64,000 nt of DNA from SCUS01 sp966211675 (GCA_966211675.1 CBIHPK010000006.1:37511-101510), one strand, 5' to 3'. Shown: positions 24,553 to 34,111, counted from the stretch's first letter. Numbers and translations are program-made. Notes: a model not told the origin generated them from the letters alone.

Positions 24553-25377
24553 ATGAAGCGCATTCCCTTCGGATCGTTGTCGGTGCTGGTCGTCCTCTGC
24601 GCGTCGGCGACGGCGGGCGCCCAGACCACGGACGGCACACCCGACACGCGGGTTCCGCTCGGCGATCCGACGGGCGGGGCGTACACCCCTCCGACCTCGC
24701 TCTTCATCCCCGCGGCGGCGCTGCCGACGCTCAACGTGCGCATGACCGTGGGCGCGGACATCCAGCCCATCGGGTCCTTCGACGCCGTGCGACCCCTGGT
24801 GAGGGCCGAGCTCGGCCTCGGCCGCGGCTTCACCGTGGCGGCGGGGTCGAGCTGGTTCGGCGGCGACCGTTCGAGCACCATCGACGGCCTCACGCCCTAC
24901 GCCCAGGTGCGCTACCAGCTCTTCGGCAGCCGCGACGGGATGGGCTGGCAGGGCGGCGTGGCGCTCACGGGCAAGCGCGTCGGCTGGCACAACGGCGACG
25001 CGGAGATGGAGGCGTCGTTCTCGGTGCAGTACCGCGCGAGGCGCTGGGAGGTCGGGGCCCAGGGCACCTTCGGCCAGTCGCTGGTCGACGCCGAGGAGCA
25101 CGACCTGGAGGCGAGGGCCTTCGCCGCGTGGCGGGTGATCCCGTCCTTCGCGGTGGGCGTGGCGGCGCAGCTGCGCGTCGACGTGGGCAACGAGTCCCCG
25201 GCCCTCGAGGCGATGCTCCGGGCGCGGGGCCTGGCCGAGGTCGACATGATCGGCGGCGCGATGGCGAGCTACACCTACGAGCGCTGGCAGGTGGGCGCCC
25301 TCGCGGGCGTGAGCACCATCGGGCTCTACGACAACGCGGGCTTCATCGGGCAGGGCTTCGGGAGCGTGCGCTTCTGA
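24553..25377 (+). CDS. putative outer-membrane beta-barrel protein
   Basis: A 274-residue protein with a signal peptide (FGSLSVLVVLCASATAGAQT). The rest alternates polar and hydrophobic residues with Tyr/Trp/Gly-rich strands (GFTVAAGSSWFGG, YAQVRYQLFGSR, EASFSVQYRARRW) and ends in a strand with terminal Phe (GFGSVRF), the outer-membrane barrel signature recognised by BamA. No family recognised. The ATG at 24553 has TACGGT 8 nt upstream; an ATG at 24514 would add an improbable leader. It converges with the acyl-CoA synthetase gene (7-nt gap). Confidence 0.68.
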   Translation: MKRIPFGSLSVLVVLCASATAGAQTTDGTPDTRVPLGDPTGGAYTPPTSLFIPAAALPTLNVRMTVGADIQPIGSFDAVRPLVRAELGLGRGFTVAAGSSWFGGDRSSTIDGLTPYAQVRYQLFGSRDGMGWQGGVALTGKRVGWHNGDAEMEASFSVQYRARRWEVGAQGTFGQSLVDAEEHDLEARAFAAWRVIPSFAVGVAAQLRVDVGNESPALEAMLRARGLAEVDMIGGAMASYTYERWQVGALAGVSTIGLYDNAGFIGQGFGSVRF

Positions 25378-25384
25378 CCGCTCG

Positions 25385-27181
25385 CTACGCCCGCTCGGCG
25401 TACATCGCCTCGATCGCCTCGGCCCACACCTTGTAGACGATGGCCCGCTTGATCTTGAGCGTCGGGGTCAGCTCCCCGTGCTCGATGTCCAATGGGCGCG
25501 GCAGCACGGTGAAGCGCTTGATGGTCTCCACCCGCGCCAGGCGCGAGTTGACGTCGTCCACCGCGCGCTGCAGCTCCGCCCGCACCGCCGGGTCGTCGTG
25601 CGCCGTCTTCGCCGCCTCCGCGGGGTCGCGGCCGTGCTCCTTCGCCCAGCGGGCGAGGCCCTCGGCGCGCAGCACCAGCAGCGCCGTGAGGTAGGGGCGG
25701 CGGTCGCCGATGACCACCACCTCGCCGACGAGGTCGTGTCGCTTGAGGTCCTCTTCGATGTTCTTCGGGGTGATGTTCTTGCCCCCGGAGGTGATGAGGA
25801 TCTCCTTCTTGCGGCCGGTGATCACCAGGAAGCCGTCGGGGTCGAGCTTGCCCAGGTCGCCGGAGCAGAGCCACCCGTCGCGCAGCGTCGCGGCGGTGGC
25901 CTCCGGGTCCTTGAAATACCCCATGAACACGTTGGGCCCGTGCACCAGGATCTCGCCGTCCTCGGCGATCTTCACGGTCACCCCGGCGATGGGCTTGCCG
26001 ACGGTTCCGAATCGGGCGTCGCCGGGGAGGTTGAAGGAGGTCGGGCCGGTGTCCTCGCTCTGCCCGTAGACCTCGCGCACCGGCAGGTCGAGCGAGGTGA
26101 AGAACTCCAGCACCTCTCGGCCCACGGGCGCCGCGCCGCTCACGCAGATCTTCGCGCGACCGAGGCCCACCGCGGACTTGAACTTCGAATAGAACAGCCG
26201 GTCCGCCAGCCGATATTGCAGGTCGAGCCAGACAGGCACCGCCTCGCCGCGGTCTCGCCGCGCGTGCACGTCGAGCGCGACGCCGCGGGCCCACTTCACG
26301 ATGGCGGCCTTCGCCCCCGTCGCGTCCTTCAGCTTCGCCCCGGCCACCGCGAAGAACTTCTCCCAGATGCGCGGCACGCCGAAGAACACGTCCGGCTGCG
26401 CCTCGCGGAGGTTGTCCGGAACGCGCTCGATGCTCTCCGCGAAATAGATGGTCAGCCCCAGGGTGGCCGCGCCGTGGATGGAGAACATCTGCTCGGCGAT
26501 ATGCGAGAGCGGCAGATAGGAGAGCATCACCTGGCCGGGCTGCGCGTTGATCAGGGCGCCGGCGGCGCGGGCCGTCCATGCGATGTTCTCATGGGACAAC
26601 ATCACCCCCTTCGGAGGACCGGTCGTGCCCGAGGTGTAGATCAGCGTCGAGAGCCCGGTCGGCTCGATGGCCGCCACGCGCCGGTCGACCTCCGCGTCGT
26701 CCGTCGCCTCTCCCGACGCCACGAAGGCCTCCCAGCTCATCACCATCGGGTCGTCGACCGCGGGTGCCCCCTTCATCAGCACCACGCGCTGCAGATCGGG
26801 GAGGCGGTCGCGCACCGAGCGCACCTTGGCCCACTGCGCGGCGTCCTCCACCAGCACCACCAGGGCCTCGGAGTGCGCGAGGATGTACTGCACCTCCTCG
26901 GCCGAGCAGGTCGTGTAGATGCCCGCCGGGGCCGCCCCGGTGAGCATCGTCGCGACGGCCATGGAGACCCACTCGGGGCGGTTGAAGCCGAGGATGCCGA
27001 CGGTCTTGCCGGGCCCCACGCCCTCCGCGATGAGCGCCCTGGCCACGAGCCGGGTCTCGCCCACGTAGTCGCGCCAGCGCGTCGCCCGCCACGCGCCATC
27101 GACCTTGACGAAGTACGCCGGAGCCTCCGGGCGACGAGCACCCTGCGCCAGAAACCGTGACGGAATCGAGTCGTAGGCCAT
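25385..27181 (-). CDS. long-chain fatty-acid--CoA ligase (FadD15-like)
   Basis: A 598-residue AMP-forming acyl-CoA synthetase that activates long-chain fatty acids. Motifs: YTSGTTGPPKGVMLSHEN at about 181 (P-loop), LSYLPLSHIAEQ, YGQSEDTG (A5-like), GWLCSGDLGKLDPDGFLVITGRKKE and a conserved ITSGGKNITPKNIE lysine region. The length and GKNI-type C-terminus match the FadD15/bubblegum group. The ATG at 27181 begins MAYDSIPSRFL. It diverges from the ABC transporter genes and converges with the barrel gene. Confidence 0.92.
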   Translation of the reverse strand: MAYDSIPSRFLAQGARRPEAPAYFVKVDGAWRATRWRDYVGETRLVARALIAEGVGPGKTVGILGFNRPEWVSMAVATMLTGAAPAGIYTTCSAEEVQYILAHSEALVVLVEDAAQWAKVRSVRDRLPDLQRVVLMKGAPAVDDPMVMSWEAFVASGEATDDAEVDRRVAAIEPTGLSTLIYTSGTTGPPKGVMLSHENIAWTARAAGALINAQPGQVMLSYLPLSHIAEQMFSIHGAATLGLTIYFAESIERVPDNLREAQPDVFFGVPRIWEKFFAVAGAKLKDATGAKAAIVKWARGVALDVHARRDRGEAVPVWLDLQYRLADRLFYSKFKSAVGLGRAKICVSGAAPVGREVLEFFTSLDLPVREVYGQSEDTGPTSFNLPGDARFGTVGKPIAGVTVKIAEDGEILVHGPNVFMGYFKDPEATAATLRDGWLCSGDLGKLDPDGFLVITGRKKEILITSGGKNITPKNIEEDLKRHDLVGEVVVIGDRRPYLTALLVLRAEGLARWAKEHGRDPAEAAKTAHDDPAVRAELQRAVDDVNSRLARVETIKRFTVLPRPLDIEHGELTPTLKIKRAIVYKVWAEAIEAMYAERA

Positions 27182-27308
27182 CAGAGAATCACCCGTGTGC
27201 GAAGAGCCCGGGCGCGACGGTCCGAGAGGGAGGCCGGTGCTGTCAAGGAGCTTCTGCGGGCCATTGCCGGCATTGACGAAGCCTCGGCGAGACGGTGCAA
27301 TCCGCGCG

Positions 27309-28055
27309 GTGTTGCAAGGCGCGGCGGAGGTGGTGGTGGAGGCGCGCGGCCTGAGCAAGCGCTTCGGTGATCGCGTCGCCCTCGACGGCCTCGACCTGAG
27401 CCTCCCGCGAGGGGAGATCTTCGGCCTCCTCGGGCCCAACGGCGCGGGCAAGAGCACCACGCTCAACCTGTTCATGGGCTTCCTCCAGCCCAGCGCGGGC
27501 ACCGCGCGCATCGCGGGCCTCGACTGCGCCCGCGAGTCCCGCGCGGTGATGCGCCTCGTCGGCCACCTCCCGGAGGAGCCCGCCCTCTTCGAGAACCTCA
27601 CCGGCCGCGAGCTCGTGTCCTTCGTGCTCTCCATGCGCGGCGAGGACGTCCCCACCCGCTGGTCCGAGGTCGACGCCTCGGCCGAGCGCATGGGCTTCAC
27701 CCGCGAGCTCGACCAGCTCATCGCGGGCTACTCCATGGGCATGCGGAAGAAGCTCGCCCTGGTGACCGCGCTCGCCCACGACCCCGCGGTGCTGCTGCTC
27801 GACGAGCCCACCAACGGGCTCGATCCGGTGGTGGCGAGGGAGGTGCGGGCGCTGCTGGAGGAGAGAGCGGCGAGGGGCGTGACGGTGGTGCTCTCCACAC
27901 ACCTGCTCGACGTCGCGCAGCGGGTCTGCCACCGGCTCGGGGTGATCGTGAAGGGCCGCCTGCGGGCGATCGGCGACGCGGGCGAGGTCTGCGCCCAGGC
28001 GGGCGGCGTGGCCACGCTGGAAGAGGCCTTCATGGCACTCACGGCCGCTGGATGA
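27309..28055 (+). CDS. ABC transporter ATP-binding protein
   Basis: An ABC-2-type ATPase for the permease-protease fusion encoded directly downstream (4-nt overlap). Walker A GPNGAGKST at about 42-50, Q-loop region VGHLPEEPALFENLTGRE, signature YSMGMRKKLAL (a variant of LSGGQ), Walker B VLLLDEPTNGLDP and switch His in LSTHLLD. The start is uncertain: an ATG at 27195 is in frame, but the N-terminal 38 residues look non-coding, so GTG at 27309 (or TTG 27312) is preferred. Substrate unknown. Confidence 0.85.
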   Translation: MLQGAAEVVVEARGLSKRFGDRVALDGLDLSLPRGEIFGLLGPNGAGKSTTLNLFMGFLQPSAGTARIAGLDCARESRAVMRLVGHLPEEPALFENLTGRELVSFVLSMRGEDVPTRWSEVDASAERMGFTRELDQLIAGYSMGMRKKLALVTALAHDPAVLLLDEPTNGLDPVVAREVRALLEERAARGVTVVLSTHLLDVAQRVCHRLGVIVKGRLRAIGDAGEVCAQAGGVATLEEAFMALTAAG

Positions 28056-30244
28056 AGGGACCGGGCGTCGCCGCGCAGGGCCGCGCGCTGCTGCGGATGT
28101 CCATGCAGGGCGTGGTCAACTCGCTACGGCACCGGCAGGGGGCCGGGGCGCTGGTGGTGCTCCCGCTGCTGCTGGCGGTGCTGCTCATCGAGCTCGCTCG
28201 CTTCGGGGGGAAGGGGGCCGACGGGGTGCGGCGCTTCCTCGCGGTGGCCCCCTACGATCGCGGCACCCACTTCGTGGCGCTCTGGCTGACCGTCATGGGC
28301 GTCGCGGTGGTGGCGCTGAAATACGCGAGGGCCATTCCCGGCCGAGGGGCCCGGCCCCTGTTCGATACGCTGCTCTTCCGGGCGCTGCCGGTCTCTCCCG
28401 TCACCCGAACCCTCTTCGAGCTGCTGGTGGGGAGCACGCACGCTGCGGGCTTCGTGGCGCTGGCCTTCTCGCCCGCGCTCTATGGGCTCATCACGCAGCG
28501 CTTCCATGGAGCCACCGCCGTGCTCCTCACTGCGGTGATCGCGGTGGTCTTCAATGAGGTCGCCACGCTGGTCGCCCACGCGCTCCACGCGCTGATCTCG
28601 CGCTACCTGGGCGGTCGTTCATTGGACATCGTCCGGGTGGTGACCGCCTGCGTGGGCTTCCTGCTGGTGGGCGCCTTCTCCACCCTCGGACCCATTGGCG
28701 TCGGCCTCGCCCGGGTCATCCGCGTGGGGAGGCCCGTTCCCGAGTGGAGCGAGTGGCTGCCCTTCTGGAGCCTCGTGCGCTGGTGTCGCTTCCCAGACTC
28801 GAGTGAGCTATCGAGGCTTGCTCTCTGGACCACGGGTCTGGTGACGCTCTCCGTGGCGGCGCTGGTCTGGCGGGTGCGCTCCCCGACGGACCTCTCCCTG
28901 GATGGCCCATCGGCTCCGACGGGAGCGGGGCGCTGGGAGGCCGGACTCTCGGGGACGCGTGTCGAGTGGCGGATGCTCTCCCGACAAGCGCCCTATCTCG
29001 TGCTGGCGACCCCGGCCTTTCTGCTCTTCTTCTTCGCTGTGGTGAAGGGAGCGCGCTCGGCGACTGGAGCGGATCTCCCCTTCGTCACCCTCATGGGATT
29101 GATCGGCTGGGCGCTCATCGTCCAAGGGACGGCCCTCACCGGAGCAGCGTCCCGTCGCTGGCGGCGAGTCCTATGGGTATTGCCCACGGTGGGGCGCGAC
29201 CATCGGGACGCGATTCGCTCCCTGGCGCGGGCGCACTTCGGGATGACCGTCGGGCTCTCGCTCGGGGCGGCGCTTCCGTGGTGGTTCGTCCCGCGTCCGT
29301 TGTGGTGGTGGTATCCGCGGCAGTTCCTGGGGATGGTGCTGGTGATCGCGGTGGGCCAGTGGGCGCAGGCGGCGGCGCTCTTTCTCCTGATCGACCCGTC
29401 GCCCGATCGGCTGACGGGCCTGTCCGTTGGGGGCGTCTTCGGGGTGCTGGTGACGGCCATTCCCACGGTGGCGCTATTGGTACTCCTCTCGGCCACCGGA
29501 ATGCCGACATGGTTGTCGCTCGTGGCGCTGCTGGCCCTGCTGGCGTGGGCATTGGAGTCCTCGGCGGTGGCGAGGCTGCGATGGATCCGCGAGCCCACTG
29601 GGGACCCGGACGCGGCGCTGCGGGTGTGGCCGGCGCTGAGGTCCTTTGGGGCCGCGGGGCTGGTGCAGGTGCTGGTGGCGCAGACCGGCGAGGCCGTGGG
29701 GCTCGGTGCGACGACGACGCTGGTGCTGTCGCTGCTGGTGTTCTCGGGGGTGCTGCTGCCGCTCTCCTGGCGCGGGGCGAAGGCGCACTCGGTCGAGCCG
29801 AAGTGGTCATTGGGCCGGAGCGTGGCGACTGGAGTGCTGGTGGGGGCGGCGAACTTCGCGCTGGTGCTGGGGCTGGCGAAGCTGCTGCGGCCGGGAGCGA
29901 CGGGCGGCTCTCCGCTGGCCGCGGCGTTCACTCAGACCAGCGGCTGGGTGCTGGCGGCGATCGTGGTGGCCTCGACGACGGTGATCCCATTGGCGGAGGA
30001 GCTGTTCTTCCGGGGGTGGCTGATGCCCGCGGTGCGTCGCGAGGTGGGCGACGCGCGGGTGGCGGTGGCGCTGTCGGCCGCGGTGTTCTCGATGGTGCAC
30101 GCGGGAGCCGCGTGGGCGCCGGCGCTCTGGGCGGGGCTGCTCGCGGGGGCGTTGATGCAACGGAGCGGGCGATTGGCGACTTCGCTCGCGATGCATGTGA
30201 CCAACAACAGCCTGGTGGTGCTGGCGGTGCTGCTGGGGCGGTAG
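28052..30244 (+). CDS. ABC permease fused to CPBP intramembrane metalloprotease
   Basis: A 730-residue polytopic protein. Residues 1-540 form two sets of membrane helices with a cytoplasmic linker (about 265-300), resembling an ABC-2-type permease. The C-terminal 170 residues form a CPBP (CAAX protease and bacteriocin processing) domain with all three motifs: EELFFRG at about 649, FSMVHAG at about 679 and HVTNN at about 714. The fusion implies a transporter with a built-in protease, for example processing a peptide on export; that is inference. It overlaps the ATPase gene by 4 nt and ends the operon. Confidence 0.85.
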   Translation: MKGPGVAAQGRALLRMSMQGVVNSLRHRQGAGALVVLPLLLAVLLIELARFGGKGADGVRRFLAVAPYDRGTHFVALWLTVMGVAVVALKYARAIPGRGARPLFDTLLFRALPVSPVTRTLFELLVGSTHAAGFVALAFSPALYGLITQRFHGATAVLLTAVIAVVFNEVATLVAHALHALISRYLGGRSLDIVRVVTACVGFLLVGAFSTLGPIGVGLARVIRVGRPVPEWSEWLPFWSLVRWCRFPDSSELSRLALWTTGLVTLSVAALVWRVRSPTDLSLDGPSAPTGAGRWEAGLSGTRVEWRMLSRQAPYLVLATPAFLLFFFAVVKGARSATGADLPFVTLMGLIGWALIVQGTALTGAASRRWRRVLWVLPTVGRDHRDAIRSLARAHFGMTVGLSLGAALPWWFVPRPLWWWYPRQFLGMVLVIAVGQWAQAAALFLLIDPSPDRLTGLSVGGVFGVLVTAIPTVALLVLLSATGMPTWLSLVALLALLAWALESSAVARLRWIREPTGDPDAALRVWPALRSFGAAGLVQVLVAQTGEAVGLGATTTLVLSLLVFSGVLLPLSWRGAKAHSVEPKWSLGRSVATGVLVGAANFALVLGLAKLLRPGATGGSPLAAAFTQTSGWVLAAIVVASTTVIPLAEELFFRGWLMPAVRREVGDARVAVALSAAVFSMVHAGAAWAPALWAGLLAGALMQRSGRLATSLAMHVTNNSLVVLAVLLGR

Positions 30245-30260
30245 GAGCGCCTCCAGCCCC

Positions 30261-30290
30261 TTGCCAACCCGCGCCTCCGCTTGCTCTATT
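30261..30290 (+). promoter_or_regulatory. candidate sigma-70-type promoter for the PhoD-like gene
   Basis: TTGCCA (30261-30266) and TCTATT (30285-30290) are separated by 18 nt and lie 22 nt before the ATG at 30312. The implied transcript leader would be about 15 nt. Recognised by eye only. Confidence 0.4.
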
Positions 30291-30311
30291 CGGCCCACTT
30301 CACACCCCGCC

Positions 30312-31820
30312 ATGGAACCCACCCGTCGACAGTTTCTCCTCCTCACCGGCGCCTCGGCGCTCGCCGTCGCCGGGTGCAGCGATGACCCTCCCGCCGCGGC
30401 CTCCGACGCCGCCGCCTCGGACGCCCCCTCGGCCGATGTCCCGCCCGACGAGCTCACGCTCCCCGACGTCAGCGAAGCCCTCGACGCCCCGCCCGCGGCC
30501 CTCGACGCCGGGCCCGCCGATGCCCCCGTCCCCGAAGACGCCGCGCTCCCTTCCGACTCCGGTCCCTCCATTGGCGCCTATCGATATCCAGAGGACATCG
30601 CCCGCTTCCCCTATGGGGTCATGGCCGGTGACATGCTCGACGACCGCGCCATCCTCTGGACCTACTCCCCCGTCTACACCTCCCTCACGCTCGAGCTCTA
30701 CGCCCTCGACGCCGCCCCCTCGGCGCCGCCCTTCCTCACCCGCGACGTCTCCGCCGACCCCGCGGGCTTCCTCCACACCGAGGTCAGCGGGCTCACCCGC
30801 GGCGCCTGGTATGGATACACCTTCATTGCCAACAACAACCCCGCAGCCCCGGTGCGCACCGCCGTCGGCCGCTTCCGAGCGGTCATCCCCGATGACGCGC
30901 TCACCCCCATCACCATCGGGGCGACGTCCTGCTCCCACCAGCGCGCTCGGCCCTTTCCCACCATGCTCCACGCCGGGTCGCGGCGCGACCTCGACCTCTT
31001 CGCCCACCTCGGCGATCTCGTCTATTGCGACGGCGCCCGCACCGCCGCCGAGTACCGTGCGAAGTATGCCGAGAACCTGACCTCCACCGGCCTGCGTGCC
31101 CTCTTCGCCTCCACCGGCGTCTATTCCACCTGGGATGACCACGAGGTCGACAACAACTTCGACCCGGAGACCGTCAGCCCCGCCACCGTCGCCGCCGCGC
31201 GAGGGGCCTTCTTCGAACACCGCGCCCTGCGCCGCGACCCCGCCGCGCCCGACCGCATCTACCGCAGCGCCCGCTGGGGGCGGACCCTGGAGGCCTTCAC
31301 CCTCGACTGCCGCGGAGAGCGCCGCCCGTCGACCCGTAATAGCGCCAGCGCCCAGTACCTGTCCCGCGCGCAGATGGACTGGCTCAAGGCCGGGCTCCGG
31401 GCCTCTCCGGCGACCTTCAAGGTGATCCTCAACTCGGTGCCCATTACCGATTTCCCCATCCTGTTCTTTTCAGAGAACGACCGGTGGGAGGGATATCGCG
31501 CCGCCCGCGAGGAGATCCTCACCTTCATCCTGGCCGAGCGCATCCGCGATGTCTGGTGGGTGAGCGGCGACTTCCACATGGCCTCCGTCGGCTTCCTCGC
31601 CCCGTCGGGCCCCTACGCCGGGATGCGGGAGGTGCTCGTGGGCCCCGCGGGCAACAACGCCAACCCCCTCGGCAACACCCTCGGTGGGCCCCAATTCGAC
31701 TTCTCCACGGGCACCAGCAACTACGGGACCTTCCGCTTCGACCCGGCCGACCGCAGCGTGACGGTGGCCCTGATCGATGGTAACGGGCGGACCCTCTTCA
31801 CCCGACGCTACTCCTCCTGA
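30312..31820 (+). CDS. PhoD-like alkaline phosphatase, Tat lipoprotein
   Basis: A 502-residue exported phosphatase/phosphodiesterase of the PhoD superfamily. The N-terminus has the Tat motif TRRQFLLLTG and a lipobox ending in Cys22 (AVAGC), then about 60 Asp/Ala/Pro residues as a linker. The core has a fibronectin-like N-domain, then metal motifs HLGDLVYCD, WDDHEVDNNFD and WWVSGDFHMA. The ATG at 30312 begins the Tat signal. A paralogue is at 51179. It is 19 nt upstream of the PLD-family lipoprotein gene on the same strand, so the two may act together on phospholipid or phosphodiester substrates. Confidence 0.88.
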   Translation: MEPTRRQFLLLTGASALAVAGCSDDPPAAASDAAASDAPSADVPPDELTLPDVSEALDAPPAALDAGPADAPVPEDAALPSDSGPSIGAYRYPEDIARFPYGVMAGDMLDDRAILWTYSPVYTSLTLELYALDAAPSAPPFLTRDVSADPAGFLHTEVSGLTRGAWYGYTFIANNNPAAPVRTAVGRFRAVIPDDALTPITIGATSCSHQRARPFPTMLHAGSRRDLDLFAHLGDLVYCDGARTAAEYRAKYAENLTSTGLRALFASTGVYSTWDDHEVDNNFDPETVSPATVAAARGAFFEHRALRRDPAAPDRIYRSARWGRTLEAFTLDCRGERRPSTRNSASAQYLSRAQMDWLKAGLRASPATFKVILNSVPITDFPILFFSENDRWEGYRAAREEILTFILAERIRDVWWVSGDFHMASVGFLAPSGPYAGMREVLVGPAGNNANPLGNTLGGPQFDFSTGTSNYGTFRFDPADRSVTVALIDGNGRTLFTRRYSS

Positions 31821-31839
31821 CACGGGGTCAACCGACCAT

Positions 31840-34095
31840 ATGCGCCCATCGCTCTCCCGGGTCCTGTCGCTCCTCTCGCTCGCGGGCCTCTCCGCCTGCG
31901 GCGCCGCGCCGGACGGGTCCACCACCCAGCTCACCGATGACGCGGGCATCACCACCCGCGATGGATCGGTCACCCGCGATGGATCGGTCACCCGCGATGG
32001 ATCGGTCGCCCGCGACGGATCGGTCACCGGCGATGGATCGGTCGCCACGGACGCTCAGGTCACCCCCGACGTGGTGGTCCCGGTGGCGCCCACGGCGGTG
32101 CTCGAGTTGCACCTGCTCGACCTGTGGGCGCAGCCGCTTCCCGCGGGCGACGCGACGCTCACCATCACCCGCGATGGCGTGACGGTTCCCTCCACCGAGG
32201 GCGCTCAGCCGTGGATCCGCCGGGTCGAGCTCCGGGAGCGCGCTCGCCTCGTGGTGACGCTCTCCGCCCCGGCGCATCGCACGCTCACGGCCCAGATCGA
32301 CTTCGACGGAACCCGCCTCGCCGAGGGGCTCACCGCCCGGCTCTCCGAGCCCGCCCCGCAGGGACTGTCGCTCACGCACGGCGGTCGGGTGATCTCCGGT
32401 CAGACGGTCGCGGTGCACACGGTGGTGCTGGGGCTGAGGCACCAGTGGTTCTCGGCGCAGGGTCGGCCCGCGCGTCGCGGCAACCGCGTCGACCTGCTCA
32501 TGGACGGCGAGGAGGCCTGGCGCACGGTCAACACCGACCTCCACACCGCGCGCGAGTCGGTCAACGTCTCGACCTGGTGGTGGGAGTCGGACTTCGAGCT
32601 CATCCGAGACGCCGCGACGCACCCGACCTCCACCGAGGCGCAGCGACGGCCCAACACCGCGCTCGCCATCATGGAGTCGCTGCCCGCGAGAAAGCGCGTG
32701 ATCGTGGGGCAGTTCCTCTCCATGGACGGCGCCGCCTCGACGCTCTCCTCGGACGAGCCGCTACGGGCCCACGGATCGCTCTCCGGTGACAACTTCGAAT
32801 ACATGGGTCAGGCCAACGAGACCCGCGGGATGTTCGACTTCGCGGTGACGCCGTTCTCCTTTGGAGATCGCGTTCGGGCGGGGTTTCCGGCGCTCGCGGC
32901 GGGGATGTTCGCGGCCGAGTCGATGGTGCAGAGCGAGGTGCCGGGACACCACGTCGACCTCACGCACTGGCCCGTGATGGCCGACGTCGAGGCGGCCTCC
33001 TATCACCAGAAGTTCATGACCATCGACCAGCGACTGGCGTTCATCGGTGGGATGAACCTCCGGCGCGTGGACTGGGACACCTCGCGGCACCGGGTGTTCG
33101 AGCCCCGGCGCATGCTCTTCCCCTCCACCACGGCGGCGCGGCAGCTGGTGGTCTCTCGCGATCACCTGCCCGACAACGGACCGCGCAAGGACTACATGGT
33201 CCGCCTGGAGGGACCGAGCGCCATCGATGCCGAGGACGTCTTCCATGAGCGATGGGACTTCCTCCGCCGCACGCACGCGCGCTACAGCGCCGACAGCTCG
33301 GACTACACGGTTCGCGCGGCCCCGACGGCGCTCCCCGGGGGACAGCAGGTGCAGGTGACCGCGACGCTCCCGGCGCCCTTCAACGAGAACGCCATCGCGG
33401 AGACGTGGTTCAACGCGGTGGCGCAGGCGCGGCAGTATATCTACATCGAAGACCAGTACTTCCGTGTCCCGATGGTGACCGAGGCGATCATCCGGCGCAT
33501 GGAGGCGGTGCCCGCGCTGCGCCTGGTGGTGATCACCAAGCCCATCAACGAGTGGACCGACCCGGGATGCGCCTGGACCCGCCGCACCCACGAAGACCTG
33601 CTGTCCCGATTCCCCGATCGCTATGCGATGTTGCAGTTGCGCTCATTCGACACCCAGGTGACCTGGGGCATCGACGAGACCGAGTCGCGCTTCCTCGACA
33701 TGGACGTGCACTCCAAGATGCTCATCGTGGACGACGTGTTCATGAGCGTGGGGAGCGCCAACAAGAACAACCGCGGCATCGTCTACGAGGGCGAGCTCAA
33801 CGTGGCCGTGTACGACGCGGCGTGGGTGCGCGCGGCGCGTCGGCGCATCCTGGCCAACATGCTCCCCGATGGGACCGCGGTGTCCGATGACGCGGTCCAG
33901 TGGTACGAGCAGCTCCAGCAGGCGGCGCGGTACAACGACGCCGTGCGCCAGAGCTGGACCGACGAGGGCGACGACATCTCCCTGGACGGGCGCCCGCTGC
34001 CGGCGCAGTACGCCCCGCGGGGCTTCGTGTACTCGCTGCCGATGCGCGGCGTGATGCGATGCCTCATCGAAGACATCGGGCCGGACATGGTGTGA
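31840..34095 (+). CDS. phospholipase D-family lipoprotein
   Basis: A 751-residue secreted PLD-superfamily enzyme. The signal ends in the lipobox LSAC (GLSACG), then an Asp-rich linker with five hexapeptide repeats (RDGSVT-type). Two HKD motifs are intact: YHQKFMTID at about 388 and VHSKMLIVDD at about 623, each followed by GG/GSAN elements (FIGGMN; SVGSANKNNRG), so a full bilobal active site is present. ARESVNVSTWWWES and ARQYIYIEDQYFR are typical PLD strands. The ATG at 31840 starts the lipoprotein signal. Substrate (phospholipid or cardiolipin) not determinable. Confidence 0.88.
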   Translation: MRPSLSRVLSLLSLAGLSACGAAPDGSTTQLTDDAGITTRDGSVTRDGSVTRDGSVARDGSVTGDGSVATDAQVTPDVVVPVAPTAVLELHLLDLWAQPLPAGDATLTITRDGVTVPSTEGAQPWIRRVELRERARLVVTLSAPAHRTLTAQIDFDGTRLAEGLTARLSEPAPQGLSLTHGGRVISGQTVAVHTVVLGLRHQWFSAQGRPARRGNRVDLLMDGEEAWRTVNTDLHTARESVNVSTWWWESDFELIRDAATHPTSTEAQRRPNTALAIMESLPARKRVIVGQFLSMDGAASTLSSDEPLRAHGSLSGDNFEYMGQANETRGMFDFAVTPFSFGDRVRAGFPALAAGMFAAESMVQSEVPGHHVDLTHWPVMADVEAASYHQKFMTIDQRLAFIGGMNLRRVDWDTSRHRVFEPRRMLFPSTTAARQLVVSRDHLPDNGPRKDYMVRLEGPSAIDAEDVFHERWDFLRRTHARYSADSSDYTVRAAPTALPGGQQVQVTATLPAPFNENAIAETWFNAVAQARQYIYIEDQYFRVPMVTEAIIRRMEAVPALRLVVITKPINEWTDPGCAWTRRTHEDLLSRFPDRYAMLQLRSFDTQVTWGIDETESRFLDMDVHSKMLIVDDVFMSVGSANKNNRGIVYEGELNVAVYDAAWVRAARRRILANMLPDGTAVSDDAVQWYEQLQQAARYNDAVRQSWTDEGDDISLDGRPLPAQYAPRGFVYSLPMRGVMRCLIEDIGPDMV
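31957..32046 (+). repeat. five 18-bp in-frame tandem repeats
   Basis: Five copies of an 18-bp unit (consensus CGCGATGGATCGGTCACC) occupy 31957-32046 and encode RDGSVT/RDGSVA/GDGSVA in the linker of the PLD lipoprotein. The first two are identical; the rest differ by one to three bases. The copy number can change by slippage without breaking the frame. Confidence 0.9.
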
Positions 34096-34111
34096 TTGCC
34101 CGATCGGGGGG

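Noticed and set aside
28300..29500. Less G+C-rich, ATTGG-containing stretch in the permease-protease gene as a sign of transfer
   Set aside because: The difference is small and fits a membrane protein's codon needs; gene order and coding style are continuous with the neighbours.
31957..32046. Repeats as a CRISPR-like array
   Set aside because: The units are contiguous without spacers and encode a protein linker.
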